A stretch of 64,000 bases of DNA from Ruegeria sp. HKCCD4315 (GTDB taxonomy: Bacteria > Pseudomonadota > Alphaproteobacteria > Rhodobacterales > Rhodobacteraceae), in the NCBI RefSeq assembly GCF_013112245.1, contig NZ_WVRN01000001.1:1492501-1556500 (forward strand), read 5' to 3'. The stretch's first letter is position 1, and each line of letters begins with the position of its first letter. Positions 16,942 to 26,725 of the stretch are shown in pieces. Position numbers and translations under genes: made by a program. The notes under the pieces were generated by a model. That model was not told the origin of the DNA. It saw only the letters and a list, made by a program, of their open reading frames with translations, and did no database searches.

Positions 16942-18113
16942 TGCGCAAAGTAACTGTTTTGGGGGCCACAGGATCGATTGGGCAAAATACAATTGATCTG
17001 ATCGCCCGCGCGCCAGACGACTACGACGTTGTGGCTCTAACCGGTGGTGCGAATATCCAGCAATTGGCCGACGATGCGCGCCGCCTTGGGGCCAATCTGG
17101 CCGTGACAGCGCATGAAGATAAGTTGGACGACCTGCGCAGTGCACTTGCAGGTAGCGGCGTGGAAGTGGCGGCTGGATCGCGTGCTATTGCCGAGGCCGC
17201 GGCGCGCCCGGCGGACTGGGTTATGTCGGCCATTGTAGGTTCAGCGGGCCTTGCGCCGGGGATTGAAGTGCTCAAACAAGGGGCGACGCTGGCGCTAGCC
17301 AATAAGGAAACGCTGGTTTGCGCTGGGGCACTGGTTCTGGAAACAGCCAAGGCCCACGACGCGCGGTTGCTGCCCGTCGATAGCGAGCACTCGGCCGTGT
17401 TTCAGGCGCTGGTCGGCGAAGACATCGATGCGGTCGAGCGCGTGATCATTACGGCAAGCGGCGGAGCCTTTCGGGACTGGCCGCTGGAAGACCTGGCCAA
17501 TGCAACGGTTGAACAAGCGTCTAGCCACCCGAATTGGGACATGGGCCAACGCATTACAATCGACAGCGCGTCAATGTTCAACAAGGCGCTGGAAGTCATA
17601 GAAACCAAAGAATACTTTTCGGTCTCCCCGACGCAGATCGAAGTTGTAGTTCATCCGGAATCCATCGTGCATGCGATGGTTGGATACCGGGATGGGGCGG
17701 TGATTGCCCATTTGGGCGCACCCGACATGCGCCACGCCATTGGCTATGCCTTGCATTGGCCCGAGCGCCGCAACCTTCCTGTGGAACGGCTTGATCTTAC
17801 GAAACTGGGCCAACTGAACTTCAAGTCGCCGGACCTGACGCGGTATCCTGCACTGAAACTGGCTTGGGATGTCATGGATCGCGGTGGTTTGGCGGGCTCG
17901 GTTTTCAATGCTGCAAAAGAACGGGCGCTGGATCATTTCATTGCACGCCATATCTCATTTACGGATATGGCCGATGCGGTTGCTGCCGTTCTCGACAGAT
18001 TTGACGCATCAGACGGCCTTATTGATGCCGAGATGACCCTTGATAACGTGCAGAAAACGGACCATTTGGCACGTCAATGGGTCGATGACACCGTGGTGGA
18101 ACGAGCAGGATAG
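16941..18113 (+). CDS. dxr: 1-deoxy-D-xylulose 5-phosphate reductoisomerase
   Basis: 390 residues. Second step of the MEP isoprenoid pathway, NADPH-dependent formation of methylerythritol phosphate, and so feeds uppS two genes upstream. N-terminal nucleotide fold LGATGSIGQNTIDLI; metal and substrate motifs LLPVDSEHSAVFQ and ITASGGAFRDWPL; MGQRITIDSASMFNKALEVIE. The start overlaps the cdsA stop (TAATG). Confidence 0.97.
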   Translation: MRKVTVLGATGSIGQNTIDLIARAPDDYDVVALTGGANIQQLADDARRLGANLAVTAHEDKLDDLRSALAGSGVEVAAGSRAIAEAAARPADWVMSAIVGSAGLAPGIEVLKQGATLALANKETLVCAGALVLETAKAHDARLLPVDSEHSAVFQALVGEDIDAVERVIITASGGAFRDWPLEDLANATVEQASSHPNWDMGQRITIDSASMFNKALEVIETKEYFSVSPTQIEVVVHPESIVHAMVGYRDGAVIAHLGAPDMRHAIGYALHWPERRNLPVERLDLTKLGQLNFKSPDLTRYPALKLAWDVMDRGGLAGSVFNAAKERALDHFIARHISFTDMADAVAAVLDRFDASDGLIDAEMTLDNVQKTDHLARQWVDDTVVERAG

Positions 18114-18117
18114 AATT

Positions 18118-19470
18118 TTGGACGTACTTTCGCTGATCCCTCAATTTGGCAATCTTCTTTGGACGATTGTTGCCTTCGTCATCGCCTTGTCGGTCATCGT
18201 GGCCGTGCATGAATACGGCCACTATATCGTGGGCCGGTGGTCGGGCATCCATGCCGAAGTGTTCTCGATCGGGTTCGGTCCGGTCCTGTGGAGCCGCGTC
18301 GACAAACGAGGCACGCGCTGGCAGATCGCGCTGCTCCCATTTGGCGGATATGTGAAATTCCTGGGTGACGCCAATGCTGCGTCTGGCAAGGATGAAGAGG
18401 CGATGGGTGAAATCGCCACCCAAAGCCCGGAAGAGTTGCGGCGCACCATGCACGGAGCCCCTCTGTGGGCGCGGGCTGCCACCGTGGCGGCTGGACCGGC
18501 GTTCAACTTTGCCATGTCCATTTTGGTTTTCGGCATGATCTTCTGGTCTCAGGGCGTGTCGCGCGAACCCTTGACCGTGGCCTCCCTACAGCCTTTGCCG
18601 GGAACGGTACAGGAACTGCAGGAAGGTGATGTGATCACCGCAATCGCTGGTATTCCGACGCCGGACTACGATGAAGAAGGCGCCTGGCAGGATTTCATCG
18701 ACGCGTTGCCGGTGCAACCGGTTCTGGATTACACGGTCATTCGCGATGGACAGACACTGGACGTTCAGGCCCCCTGGATGTTCCCACCGCTGATCCGTCA
18801 GGTTGCCCCGCGCAGTGCGGCTATGGACATTCAGTTAGAGCAAGGTGATGTGATCACCGCCGTAAATGGCGAACCGATCTTTGCTTTTGATCAGCTGAAG
18901 GATTTTGTCGAAAGTTCGGATGGGCGCGTTTTGCTATTGAATGTATGGCGGGACGGCTCGGATCTTGAGTTCGCGCTTGCCCCACGCCGTACGGATGAAC
19001 CAAAGCCGGAAGGCGGGTTTGTCACACATTGGCGGATCGGGATCATCGGCGGCATGATGTTGGAGCCCGCCACCGAGCCCGCCGGTTTTGTGGATTCACT
19101 GCGTGGCGGCGTCGTTCAGACCGGCCGTATCATCGAAGGGTCTCTGTCCGGCATGTGGCACATGATTACGGGAGCGATCAGCACCTGTAACATTTCCGGG
19201 CCAATCGGGATTGCTGAAACCTCTGGTGCAATGGCCAGCCAAGGGGCGCAGAACTTCATCTTCTTTATCGCGGTTTTGTCGACGGCTGTCGGTTTGTTGA
19301 ACCTGTTCCCGATCCCGGCCTTGGATGGCGGTCATCTGGTATTCTACGCGTATGAAGCGGTCGCCGGAAAACCACCCAGTGATGGCGCGCTGAGGATTCT
19401 TATGGGGCTGGGGATCACTATCATCCTTACGCTCATGCTGTTCTCGGTCAGCAACGATCTGTTCTGCTAA
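18118..19470 (+). CDS. rseP: RIP metalloprotease RseP (site-2 protease)
   Basis: 450 residues from a TTG at 18118, four bases past the dxr stop, with AGGAT upstream. An ATG at 18085 inside dxr is possible but less fitting. The zinc motif HEYGH is at residues 31-35 within the first helix. One or two PDZ-like modules follow in the middle (GDVITAIAGIPTP and GDVITAVNGEPIF). LNLFPIPALDGGHLVF is the second metal motif. It cuts anti-sigma factors and signal-peptide remnants in the inner membrane. Next to bamA, as in many Proteobacteria. Confidence 0.95.
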   Translation: MDVLSLIPQFGNLLWTIVAFVIALSVIVAVHEYGHYIVGRWSGIHAEVFSIGFGPVLWSRVDKRGTRWQIALLPFGGYVKFLGDANAASGKDEEAMGEIATQSPEELRRTMHGAPLWARAATVAAGPAFNFAMSILVFGMIFWSQGVSREPLTVASLQPLPGTVQELQEGDVITAIAGIPTPDYDEEGAWQDFIDALPVQPVLDYTVIRDGQTLDVQAPWMFPPLIRQVAPRSAAMDIQLEQGDVITAVNGEPIFAFDQLKDFVESSDGRVLLLNVWRDGSDLEFALAPRRTDEPKPEGGFVTHWRIGIIGGMMLEPATEPAGFVDSLRGGVVQTGRIIEGSLSGMWHMITGAISTCNISGPIGIAETSGAMASQGAQNFIFFIAVLSTAVGLLNLFPIPALDGGHLVFYAYEAVAGKPPSDGALRILMGLGITIILTLMLFSVSNDLFC

Positions 19471-19549
19471 ATGTGGCGGTTGGTGCAAGTTTAGGCCGCA
19501 TTCCTGCCTCAATTCATGGCTATACTTTTTGCGTTGAAAGGGTATCGCC

Positions 19550-19693
19550 ATGACCAAAGCGCTTAAAAAATCGTACCAGGGGTTCAGCTTTCTTTTCATG
19601 CTGAACCGTGACGTATTGTTGAGCTTTGCCATGACAGCGCTGGCGTTGACTGGCGCAATGTATCTGGCCGGGGTTTATCTGGCCGGATTCTGA
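19550..19693 (+). CDS. Small single-pass membrane protein (possible)
   Basis: A 47-residue frame: basic N-terminus (MTKALKKSYQGFSF), then a hydrophobic helix from about residue 23 (LLSFAMTALALTGAMYLAGVYLAGF). An AAAGGG ribosome site lies about eight bases upstream of the ATG. It fills the 350-base gap between rseP and bamA. No family is recognised. It is credible because of the ribosome site, position and membrane-like composition, but conservation is untested. Confidence 0.4.
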   Translation: MTKALKKSYQGFSFLFMLNRDVLLSFAMTALALTGAMYLAGVYLAGF

Positions 19694-19820
19694 TTCTCAC
19701 CGAAATGCAGAAAGCTTGCTGTGCGGCGTCGCACTGGAATGCTTCTATTTCGCCTTTTGACAAGCTCATTTAATCTCGTTACTCAGCATTAAAGTCTTAA
19801 AATTCTGGGTAGAGCACAAA

Positions 19821-22181
19821 ATGACTGACAGGCGAGACGCGGGCACATCCTGCGGGGGGCAAATGCCGACAAACAATATTTTGTGGCAGGCGCTAACGGT
19901 TCTTTTCCTTTTTGTTGCGGCGTGTTTGGTGGCTTTTCCGAATGCAGCGCAGGCGCAGAACTTCACGATCAATTCGTTTCAGGTGGAAGGCAATCGCCGG
20001 ATTGAAACGGGTACGATCATCGCCCGAACCGGAATCGAACCTGGGCAAACAGTCAGCGCTGGTCAGATCAATGATGCCTATCAGCGTTTGCTTGACAGTG
20101 GTGTATTTGAAACAGTCGAGCTGACCCCGCGTGGCACGACTCTGGTGATCGAAGTTCAGGAATATCCTACGATCAACCAGATCAGCATTGAAGGAAACGC
20201 ACGCGTCAAAGACGATGTTTTGCTGGACGCCATCGAGTCTGAACCGCGCCGGGTCTTTACCCCTCAGGCGGCGGAAGCAGACGCTGACCTGATCGCCGAA
20301 ATTTATTCTGCGCAAGGCCGGGTCGCGGCAACAGTCATCCCGCGGATCATCCGCCGCAGTGACAACCGCGTCGATCTGGTTTTCGAAGTATCGGAAGGCA
20401 CCACCATCGAAGTTGAACGCGTCAGCTTTGTTGGCAACCGCGCCTTCTCGGATCGCCGGTTGCGCCGTGTTCTCGAAACCAAGCAGGCGACGTTCCTGCG
20501 GACCTTCTTCCGCAATGATACATTTATCGGCGACCGCATCGAATTCGACAAACAGGTCATTCGCGATTTCTACCTGTCGCGCGGCTATGTCGATTTCCGC
20601 GTAAACAGCGCCAATGTGGAATTCACCCGTGAACGCGACGCCTTCTTCTTGGTGATGAACGTCACTGAAGGGCAGAAATTCTCGTTTGGCAAGATCACAA
20701 CAGTAAGTGAAATCCCCGGCGTGAATGCGGCTGAATATCAGGATGCACTGAAGATCAAGCCGGGCGTGACTTATACGCCATCGCTGATTGAAAACTCGAT
20801 TGCGCGTCAGGAACGTCTGGGCGTCAAACAGGGTGTGGACTTCTTGCGGGTCGAACCTCGCATCACGCGCAATGATCGCGACCTGACACTGGATGTGGAA
20901 TTCGTTCTGACAAAAGGTCCGCGCATCTTTGTTGAGCGGATCGACATTGAAGGCAACACCACCACGCTGGACCGTGTCATTCGACGTCAGTTCGACACTG
21001 TAGAAGGCGACCCGTTCAACCCGCGCGAAATTCGTCAGGCGGCCGAGCGGATCAATGCTCTGGGCTTCTTCGCCACCGCAGATGTCGAGCCGCGCGAAGG
21101 GTCTTCGCCCAGTCAGGTGATCCTAGATGTGGATGTTGAGGAACAACCCACAGGCTCGCTCAGCCTCGGTGGTAGCTACTCGGTCACAGACGGTTTCGGT
21201 ATCGCAATCGGCCTGAACGAATCCAACTTTTTGGGACGTGGTCAAAACTTGGGTCTGACCATTTCGACCGCGCAGGACTCCGAGCAGTATGCGATCAGCT
21301 TTACAGAACCCTACCTGCTTGGACGCAAGTTGCGTTTTGACTTGGGGTTGGGGCTGTCGGGAACGAACTCTGGTTTTGCCAGCTATGACACAAGCTCGCT
21401 GTTCTTCACGCCGCAGCTGACCTACGCCATCGGCGAGTTGTCGTCGCTGCGCTTGCGCTATGGTTGGGATCGCAGCGAAATGACCCAACAGGACAACGAA
21501 ACCAACGGCGCTGTCATTTCGTCCGAAATTGCGCAAGGCAAAAGAACCTCTAGCTCGTTGGGTGTATCTTACGTGTATGACAGCCGACTCGGTGGTCTGG
21601 ATCCGAATTCCGGTGTTCTGTTCGAGGTTGGCGTTGATGCGGCCGGTCTTGGGGGAGACAACAAGTACTTCAAAACCACAGCGCGCGGTATCGCACAAAC
21701 CCGTGTTTGGAACGAAGAAGTCGTGCTGCGGGCGACCATGGAATTGGGCGCGCTGCATTGGAGAGGCAACGACTTCAGCCGTACTGTCGACCGTTTTGTA
21801 TTGGGCCCGAACACCTTCCGTGGCTTTGAGCCCGCTGGTATTGGCCCACGTGACTTGTCCAACGGTCAGGACGATGCCATCGGCGGCAACTACTACTGGG
21901 TTGCCCGGTTCGAAACCGACTTCCCGCTTGGCTTGCCAGAAGAACTTGGTTTGCGCGGTGGTTTGTTCTATGACGTCGGCAACCTCTATAACATCGACGA
22001 TGTGAACACGGCAGGCGCAACTATTGTGGGTGCGAGCGGATCAATCCGCCATGTGATCGGCATTTCGGTTCTGTGGGACACGCCGTTTGGGCCGCTGCAG
22101 TTCAACTTCTCTCAGCCTCTCAAGAAAGAGTCCTTCGACAAGGAACAGAACTTTGACTTTACCATTCAGGCTCGGTTCTGA
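19821..22181 (+). CDS. bamA: Outer membrane assembly factor BamA
   Basis: 786 residues. Signal peptide to about residue 46 (ending AQA-QN), with an unusually long leader before the hydrophobic core. Five POTRA domains follow, starting FTINSFQVEGNRRIETGTI, each with VEGN- or VGN-type turns. The C-terminal Omp85 barrel includes VRGF-like NTFRGFEPAGIGPRD and ends with aromatic Phe (IQARF). BamA inserts beta-barrel proteins into the outer membrane. ompH follows six bases later. Confidence 0.97.
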   Translation: MTDRRDAGTSCGGQMPTNNILWQALTVLFLFVAACLVAFPNAAQAQNFTINSFQVEGNRRIETGTIIARTGIEPGQTVSAGQINDAYQRLLDSGVFETVELTPRGTTLVIEVQEYPTINQISIEGNARVKDDVLLDAIESEPRRVFTPQAAEADADLIAEIYSAQGRVAATVIPRIIRRSDNRVDLVFEVSEGTTIEVERVSFVGNRAFSDRRLRRVLETKQATFLRTFFRNDTFIGDRIEFDKQVIRDFYLSRGYVDFRVNSANVEFTRERDAFFLVMNVTEGQKFSFGKITTVSEIPGVNAAEYQDALKIKPGVTYTPSLIENSIARQERLGVKQGVDFLRVEPRITRNDRDLTLDVEFVLTKGPRIFVERIDIEGNTTTLDRVIRRQFDTVEGDPFNPREIRQAAERINALGFFATADVEPREGSSPSQVILDVDVEEQPTGSLSLGGSYSVTDGFGIAIGLNESNFLGRGQNLGLTISTAQDSEQYAISFTEPYLLGRKLRFDLGLGLSGTNSGFASYDTSSLFFTPQLTYAIGELSSLRLRYGWDRSEMTQQDNETNGAVISSEIAQGKRTSSSLGVSYVYDSRLGGLDPNSGVLFEVGVDAAGLGGDNKYFKTTARGIAQTRVWNEEVVLRATMELGALHWRGNDFSRTVDRFVLGPNTFRGFEPAGIGPRDLSNGQDDAIGGNYYWVARFETDFPLGLPEELGLRGGLFYDVGNLYNIDDVNTAGATIVGASGSIRHVIGISVLWDTPFGPLQFNFSQPLKKESFDKEQNFDFTIQARF

Positions 22182-22187
22182 TCCCAA

Positions 22188-22766
22188 ATGCTGAATATAC
22201 TCATGACGATAGCACGGGGCCCATTACGGGCCCTGTGTGTGTTTTCGGCCCTTGTGATGCCGCTTGCATTGGACGCACAACAACTTGGCGTGCCGCAGGC
22301 CAGCGTCGTTACGCTTTCCAGCGAAGAACTTTTTGCCGACTCGGCTTTCGGGCAGCGCGTTCTACGAGAGATTGAGGCTGAAAGCGCCTTGTTGGCAGAA
22401 GAAAACGAACGGATTGTGGTCGAGCTGAGCCAGGAAGAAAAAGAACTTACGGAACAGCGTGCGAACTTGCCTGCCGAGGAATTCCGCCCGTTGGCCGAGG
22501 CTTTCGACACCAAGGTTCAGTCCCATCGAGAAGGCCAGCGCGCCAAACTGGACGCATTGGCGCGGCGCAGCGAAGAAGCGCAACAGACTTTTTTTGAAAT
22601 TGTGCGCCCAATTCTTGTTGATCTGCTGCGCGAGTTCGGTGCCAGTGTGATGATCGAACGGTCGAATGTCGTGGTTAGTACGACAGACATTACCGAGGCC
22701 GCGATCGCTCGCATCGACGCCGCAATCGGTGATGGCAGCACGCTGCAAGAAGGCAATGGCGAATAG
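22188..22766 (+). CDS. OmpH/Skp-like periplasmic chaperone
   Basis: 192 residues. A signal peptide (to about residue 31, LALDA-QQ) leads to the short beta segment VVTLSSEELFADSAFGQRVLREIEAES. A long coiled-coil region follows (residues about 60-130, ENERIVVELSQEEKELTEQRANL...). Skp proteins form trimeric tentacles that hold unfolded outer-membrane proteins on their way to BamA, encoded just upstream. The lpxD gene often found next in enterobacteria is absent at this position. Confidence 0.88.
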   Translation: MLNILMTIARGPLRALCVFSALVMPLALDAQQLGVPQASVVTLSSEELFADSAFGQRVLREIEAESALLAEENERIVVELSQEEKELTEQRANLPAEEFRPLAEAFDTKVQSHREGQRAKLDALARRSEEAQQTFFEIVRPILVDLLREFGASVMIERSNVVVSTTDITEAAIARIDAAIGDGSTLQEGNGE

Positions 22767-22838
22767 GGTTGCTTGCTCTTGGAATGCGGTATTGTTAACC
22801 ACGCGCAAAAGAAACATCCAAAACGGGATACCTGATCA

Positions 22839-23312
22839 ATGACCACGGAAACCAAAAGCGCCGACATTCAGCTGATCCAAAGGATCTTGCCGCACCGCTA
22901 TCCGTTTTTGCTGGTCGACAAGGTCGTGGACATCTCGGGCTATCAGTCGGCGCGCGGCATCAAGAACGTGACCATGAACGAGCCGCACTTTCAGGGGCAT
23001 TTCCCAGGCACACCGATCATGCCGGGCGTCACAATTGTTGAGGCCATGGCCCAGACCGCAGGTGTAATGCTGGGTGTTGGCATGGACGTCATCGACACCG
23101 AGCTGCTGATCTATTTCATGAGCATCGACAAGTGCAAGTTCCGTCGCAAGGTTGTGCCCGGTGACGTTCTCGAGATGCATGTTGAAACCGTGCGCGGCAA
23201 AAAAGGCGGCAAGCTGTTCAAGTTCAGCGGCCGGGCCACTGTTGAGGGCGAAGTGGCGGCCGAGGCCGAATTTTCGGCCTATGTAGATTGGGACATGGAA
23301 AAAACGACATGA
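22839..23312 (+). CDS. fabZ: 3-hydroxyacyl-ACP dehydratase FabZ
   Basis: 157 residues, hotdog fold. Dehydrates 3-hydroxyacyl-ACP in fatty acid synthesis. [11 protein letters not shown] and the catalytic region [27 protein letters not shown] are intact (His and Glu). Its location before lpxA reflects competition for the same 3-hydroxyacyl-ACP pool. The stop overlaps the lpxA start (ATGA). Confidence 0.97.
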   Translation: MTTETKSADIQLIQRILPHRYPFLLVDKVVDISGYQSARGIKNVTMNEPHFQGHFPGTPIMPGVTIVEAMAQTAGVMLGVGMDVIDTELLIYFMSIDKCKFRRKVVPGDVLEMHVETVRGKKGGKLFKFSGRATVEGEVAAEAEFSAYVDWDMEKTT

Positions 23313-24094
23313 GCGGAATCCATCCCAGCGCAATTATCGAAGAGGGCGCGCAGATCGGGCAGGACTGCTCGATCGGTCCATTTTGCTATGTGGGTGCGCA
23401 GGTCAAACTTGCGGATCGGGTTGAACTGAAATCCCATGTGGTCGTGACCGGTGACACTTCGATTGGTGAAGATACTATTATCTTCAATTTCTCGGTGATT
23501 GGTGAAATTCCTCAGGACCTGAAGTTTGGTGGCGAAAACACCCGTCTGGAAATTGGTCAACGTAACCGGATCCGGGAACATGTGACGATCAACACCGGTA
23601 CCGACGGTGGCGGCGGTGTGACGCGGATTGGCGACGATTGCTTGTTTATGGCGGGCGTTCACGTGGCGCACGACGTGCAGATCGGCAACCGGGTCATCAT
23701 GGTCAATCATGCAGGAGCAGCCGGTCACTGTATCGTGGAAGACGATGTGATCGTCGGCGGCATCTCGGGATTGCATCAATGGGTGCGCGTCGGGCGTGGC
23801 GCGATCATCGGGGCGCTGACCATGGTGCCCAAAGACGTTATTCCCTACGGTCTGGTGCAGGCCTCACGTGGTGAGCTGGACGGCTTGAACCTTGTAGGTC
23901 TGAAACGCAAGGGTGTTTCGCGCGAGGATATCTCGGCGCTGCGCGCGGCCTTCAAGGAACTGTCCGAGGGCGATGGAACCTTCATGGACCGCGCCAGCCG
24001 GATCGGCGAAGGCAATGAAAGTGATTACGTGCAACGGATCGTTGATTTTGTCACCGGCCACAGTGATCGCTCATTCCTGACACCAGGGAAATAA
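23309..24094 (+). CDS. lpxA: UDP-GlcNAc acyltransferase LpxA
   Basis: 261 residues. First step of lipid A synthesis, transfer of a 3-hydroxyacyl chain to UDP-GlcNAc. Left-handed beta-helix hexapeptides run through residues about 1-180 ([22 protein letters not shown]..., [14 protein letters not shown]), with the catalytic His region [17 protein letters not shown]-terminal helical domain follows. ATG 23309 overlaps the fabZ stop, which decides this start over one 21 bases earlier. Confidence 0.97.
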   Translation: MSGIHPSAIIEEGAQIGQDCSIGPFCYVGAQVKLADRVELKSHVVVTGDTSIGEDTIIFNFSVIGEIPQDLKFGGENTRLEIGQRNRIREHVTINTGTDGGGGVTRIGDDCLFMAGVHVAHDVQIGNRVIMVNHAGAAGHCIVEDDVIVGGISGLHQWVRVGRGAIIGALTMVPKDVIPYGLVQASRGELDGLNLVGLKRKGVSREDISALRAAFKELSEGDGTFMDRASRIGEGNESDYVQRIVDFVTGHSDRSFLTPGK

Positions 24095-24098
24095 ACCC

Positions 24099-24893
24099 AT
24101 GCTGGCGTTGATTGCGGGAACAGGGGCATTGCCAACCGAAGTTGTGGCTCAGCTCGCAGACCGACCTTTGATCTGCGCACTGGAAGGGTTTCCACCTGAC
24201 GATCTGACCGTGGATATAGAATTCCCGCTGGAGCAGCTGGGCAGCTTCATTGCCGATCTCAAGGTGCGGGGCGTGACGCAAGTTTGTCTGGCTGGTGCAG
24301 TTCAACGCCCGCCCATCAACCCAAGCCGCATTGACGCTGCGACCCTGCCGTTGGTTCCGGTGATCCAAAAGGCGATCATGTCCGGCGATGACGGCGCGTT
24401 GCGTGCGGTCATCGGAATCCTTGAGGATGCTGGGCTGCAAATGCGCGCCGCACATGACATTGCGCCCGGTTTGCTTCCGCCTTTGGGCTGTCTGACGGAT
24501 ACGCAACCCTCCGAGGCTGACATGGCCGACGCCGACCGTGCGGCTGGTATTCTGCGCGCAATGGGGGCTGCCGATACCGGACAGGCATGTGCGGTCTCTA
24601 AAGGTCAGGCGCTTGCGATAGAAGGGATATTCGGCACTGCCTGGATGCTGAAGTCTTTGACCCAACGACCAGACGCGGGTGGAGGCATACTGTTCAAAGG
24701 GCCCAAACCCGATCAAGACCGGCGCGCCGATCTGCCTGCCATCGGACCCGATACCGTCACAGACGCGGTCGCGGCCGGGTTGACCGGGATCGTATTGGAA
24801 AAAGGCGGCGTGCTTGTCCTGAGGCAAGAGCAGGTCATTGCAGAATGTAACCGACTGGGTCTGTTCCTTTTCATCCGCGAGCGGGCAGCCTGA
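24099..24893 (+). CDS. lpxI: UDP-2,3-diacylglucosamine pyrophosphatase LpxI
   Basis: 264 residues, DUF1009 family. Releases UMP to form lipid X; it is the alphaproteobacterial replacement for LpxH. MLALIAGTGALPTEVVAQL is the usual start. GDDGALRAVIGILEDAGLQM, GQACAVSKGQALAIEGIFGT and DLPAIGPDTV are family motifs. Lies between lpxA and lpxB, starting four bases after lpxA and overlapping lpxB (TGATG). Confidence 0.95.
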   Translation: MLALIAGTGALPTEVVAQLADRPLICALEGFPPDDLTVDIEFPLEQLGSFIADLKVRGVTQVCLAGAVQRPPINPSRIDAATLPLVPVIQKAIMSGDDGALRAVIGILEDAGLQMRAAHDIAPGLLPPLGCLTDTQPSEADMADADRAAGILRAMGAADTGQACAVSKGQALAIEGIFGTAWMLKSLTQRPDAGGGILFKGPKPDQDRRADLPAIGPDTVTDAVAAGLTGIVLEKGGVLVLRQEQVIAECNRLGLFLFIRERAA

Positions 24894-26059
24894 TGCGCGT
24901 CTTTCTGGTCGCCGGAGAACCTTCGGGCGACCGGCTGGGTGGCGCGTTGATGGAAGGCTTGAAAACTCTGGTCCCAAATGTGGAATTTGACGGGGTCGGT
25001 GGCCCGTTGATGGAGGCACAGGGCCTCACAAGCCAGTTCCCTATGTCTGAACTGTCGGTCATGGGGCTTGTCGAAGTTCTGCCGAAGTTCTTTCATCTCA
25101 AGCGTAGGATCTCCGAGACTGCGCAGGCCGTTCTGGACACGAACCCAGATGTGTTGATCACCATCGACAGCCCGGATTTCAGCCTGCGTGTGGCCAAGAT
25201 CGTAAAGGCCGCAAGCAACACCCGCACGGTTCACTACGTCGCCCCAAGTGTGTGGGCCTGGCGACCGGGGCGGGCCGACAAGATGGCCAAGGTTATAGAC
25301 CATGTGCTGGCGCTGCTGCCGTTTGAGCCGCCGTATATGGAACGGGCAGGGATGGAGTGCGACTTTGTCGGCCATCCGGTGGCCAGTGAACCGGTTGCCA
25401 CTCGGGACGAGATCGCCGCATTTCGGAGTCGTTTTGATCTGGGAGACGCGCCGATCCTTCTGGCTTTGCCCGGATCACGTCGGGGAGAGATCGAACGGCT
25501 TGCGGAGTCCTTTGCTGGCGCATTGCGGCTGTTTGCCAAGGACCATCCGGGCTACCGCGTGGTGATCCCGACAGTTGGTGCGACAACGGACCTCGTGAAA
25601 GACTTGGTCACGGACTGGCCCGGAGACCCGGTTGTGCTGGACCCACGCCACGAAGGTACGGATCAAGCACTGGCCAACAAGCGCTCCGCGTTTGGCGCGG
25701 CCAGTTTGGCGCTTGCGGCGTCAGGGACTGTGTCACTTGAGCTTGCTGCGCAGAACACGCCGATGGTCATTGCCTACAAGCTTAACTGGCTGACACAGAA
25801 GATGGCTGAACGGATGGTCAAACTGGACACCGTAACGCTGGTCAATCTGGTGTCAGATACGCGCGCGGTGCCTGAATGTCTGCTGGATGACTGCCGACCC
25901 GAAAAGATCGCTCACGCCTTGCACAATGTGATCAACGCCCCGGATGCGCAGCAGCTTGCCATGAGCCTGACCATGGACCGATTGGGCCGAGGTGGCGAAG
26001 CCCCCGGTCTGCGGGCAGCACGGGCTGTATTGGAAAGAATGCAGGTCCACAATGCTTGA
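24893..26059 (+). CDS. lpxB: Lipid-A-disaccharide synthase
   Basis: 388 residues, GT19 glycosyltransferase. Joins UDP-diacylglucosamine and lipid X. VAGEPSGDRLGGALMEGL at the start, IDSPDFSLRVAK, YVAPSVWAWRPGRADKMAKVIDHVLALLPFE and ALPGSRRGEI are characteristic, with SGTVSLELAAQNTPMVIAYK near the C-terminus. Last of the lipid A genes here; the CadD-like gene starts inside its end. Confidence 0.96.
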   Translation: MRVFLVAGEPSGDRLGGALMEGLKTLVPNVEFDGVGGPLMEAQGLTSQFPMSELSVMGLVEVLPKFFHLKRRISETAQAVLDTNPDVLITIDSPDFSLRVAKIVKAASNTRTVHYVAPSVWAWRPGRADKMAKVIDHVLALLPFEPPYMERAGMECDFVGHPVASEPVATRDEIAAFRSRFDLGDAPILLALPGSRRGEIERLAESFAGALRLFAKDHPGYRVVIPTVGATTDLVKDLVTDWPGDPVVLDPRHEGTDQALANKRSAFGAASLALAASGTVSLELAAQNTPMVIAYKLNWLTQKMAERMVKLDTVTLVNLVSDTRAVPECLLDDCRPEKIAHALHNVINAPDAQQLAMSLTMDRLGRGGEAPGLRAARAVLERMQVHNA

Positions 26060-26627
26060 TCATGCGCTGTTCGCGGTGTCTGCCGGGATTGCGATGGTGT
26101 CCACCAATCTCGACAATCTGGCTGTCTTGCTTGGCCTGATATTGGTTATGGAGCAACGCCGCGCCATTTTAGGTTTTGCGGTCGCACAGACACTTGTTCT
26201 GACTCTGGCTTTGACCGTGGCGTTGGGGTTGAACCAAAGCGGTGTGCCCTTCTGGATTGGGTATCTGGGCATCGTACCATTGGCATTTGGCTTGCGTGGT
26301 ATTTGGAAGCAATTTCGGGAAGAGGAAGTGGAAGAGGCAGAACCGAAAGGTGCCGTAACCTCGGTCGTCACGCTTTTCCTGAGTCTCTCGATCGACAGTT
26401 TTGCGGTTATGACCCCTTTGCTTGCGGACTCCGCGCCCTCCTATCGCGTGGCAGCACTGGTTGGTGCGGTAGCGGCCGCCGCCGGTCTGATCGCTGTTGC
26501 GACATGGGGGGCGCCCCGCGCCAAAAGCCTCGGCCCTCGTGTCGCACGTCTGGATCGGATCGCTCCTTACATCATGGTCTGCGTTGGGCTTTACATTCTC
26601 TTTAACTCGCCCACAGATATTGTGTAG
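26052..26627 (+). CDS. CadD-like transporter
   Basis: 191 residues from ATG 26052, overlapping the lpxB stop by eight bases. About six membrane helices. The STNLDNLAVLLGLI motif near the start and LSIDSFAVMTPLLADSAPS in the middle recall the two symmetrical Asp-containing helices of CadD/LysE-type small exporters. Cadmium resistance is the family name, not shown here. Overlap suggests translation coupled to lpxB. Confidence 0.72.
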   Translation: MLDHALFAVSAGIAMVSTNLDNLAVLLGLILVMEQRRAILGFAVAQTLVLTLALTVALGLNQSGVPFWIGYLGIVPLAFGLRGIWKQFREEEVEEAEPKGAVTSVVTLFLSLSIDSFAVMTPLLADSAPSYRVAALVGAVAAAAGLIAVATWGAPRAKSLGPRVARLDRIAPYIMVCVGLYILFNSPTDIV

Positions 26628-26725
26628 CAGGTTCAAGACGCGCCCGTGTCGCGCATAAGTGATCTCAGCCCGGTTGTTGCAGCGGCGTGGGCCTGAGATA
26701 TCTTGATCGAAAAAGGAGCTTAGCC

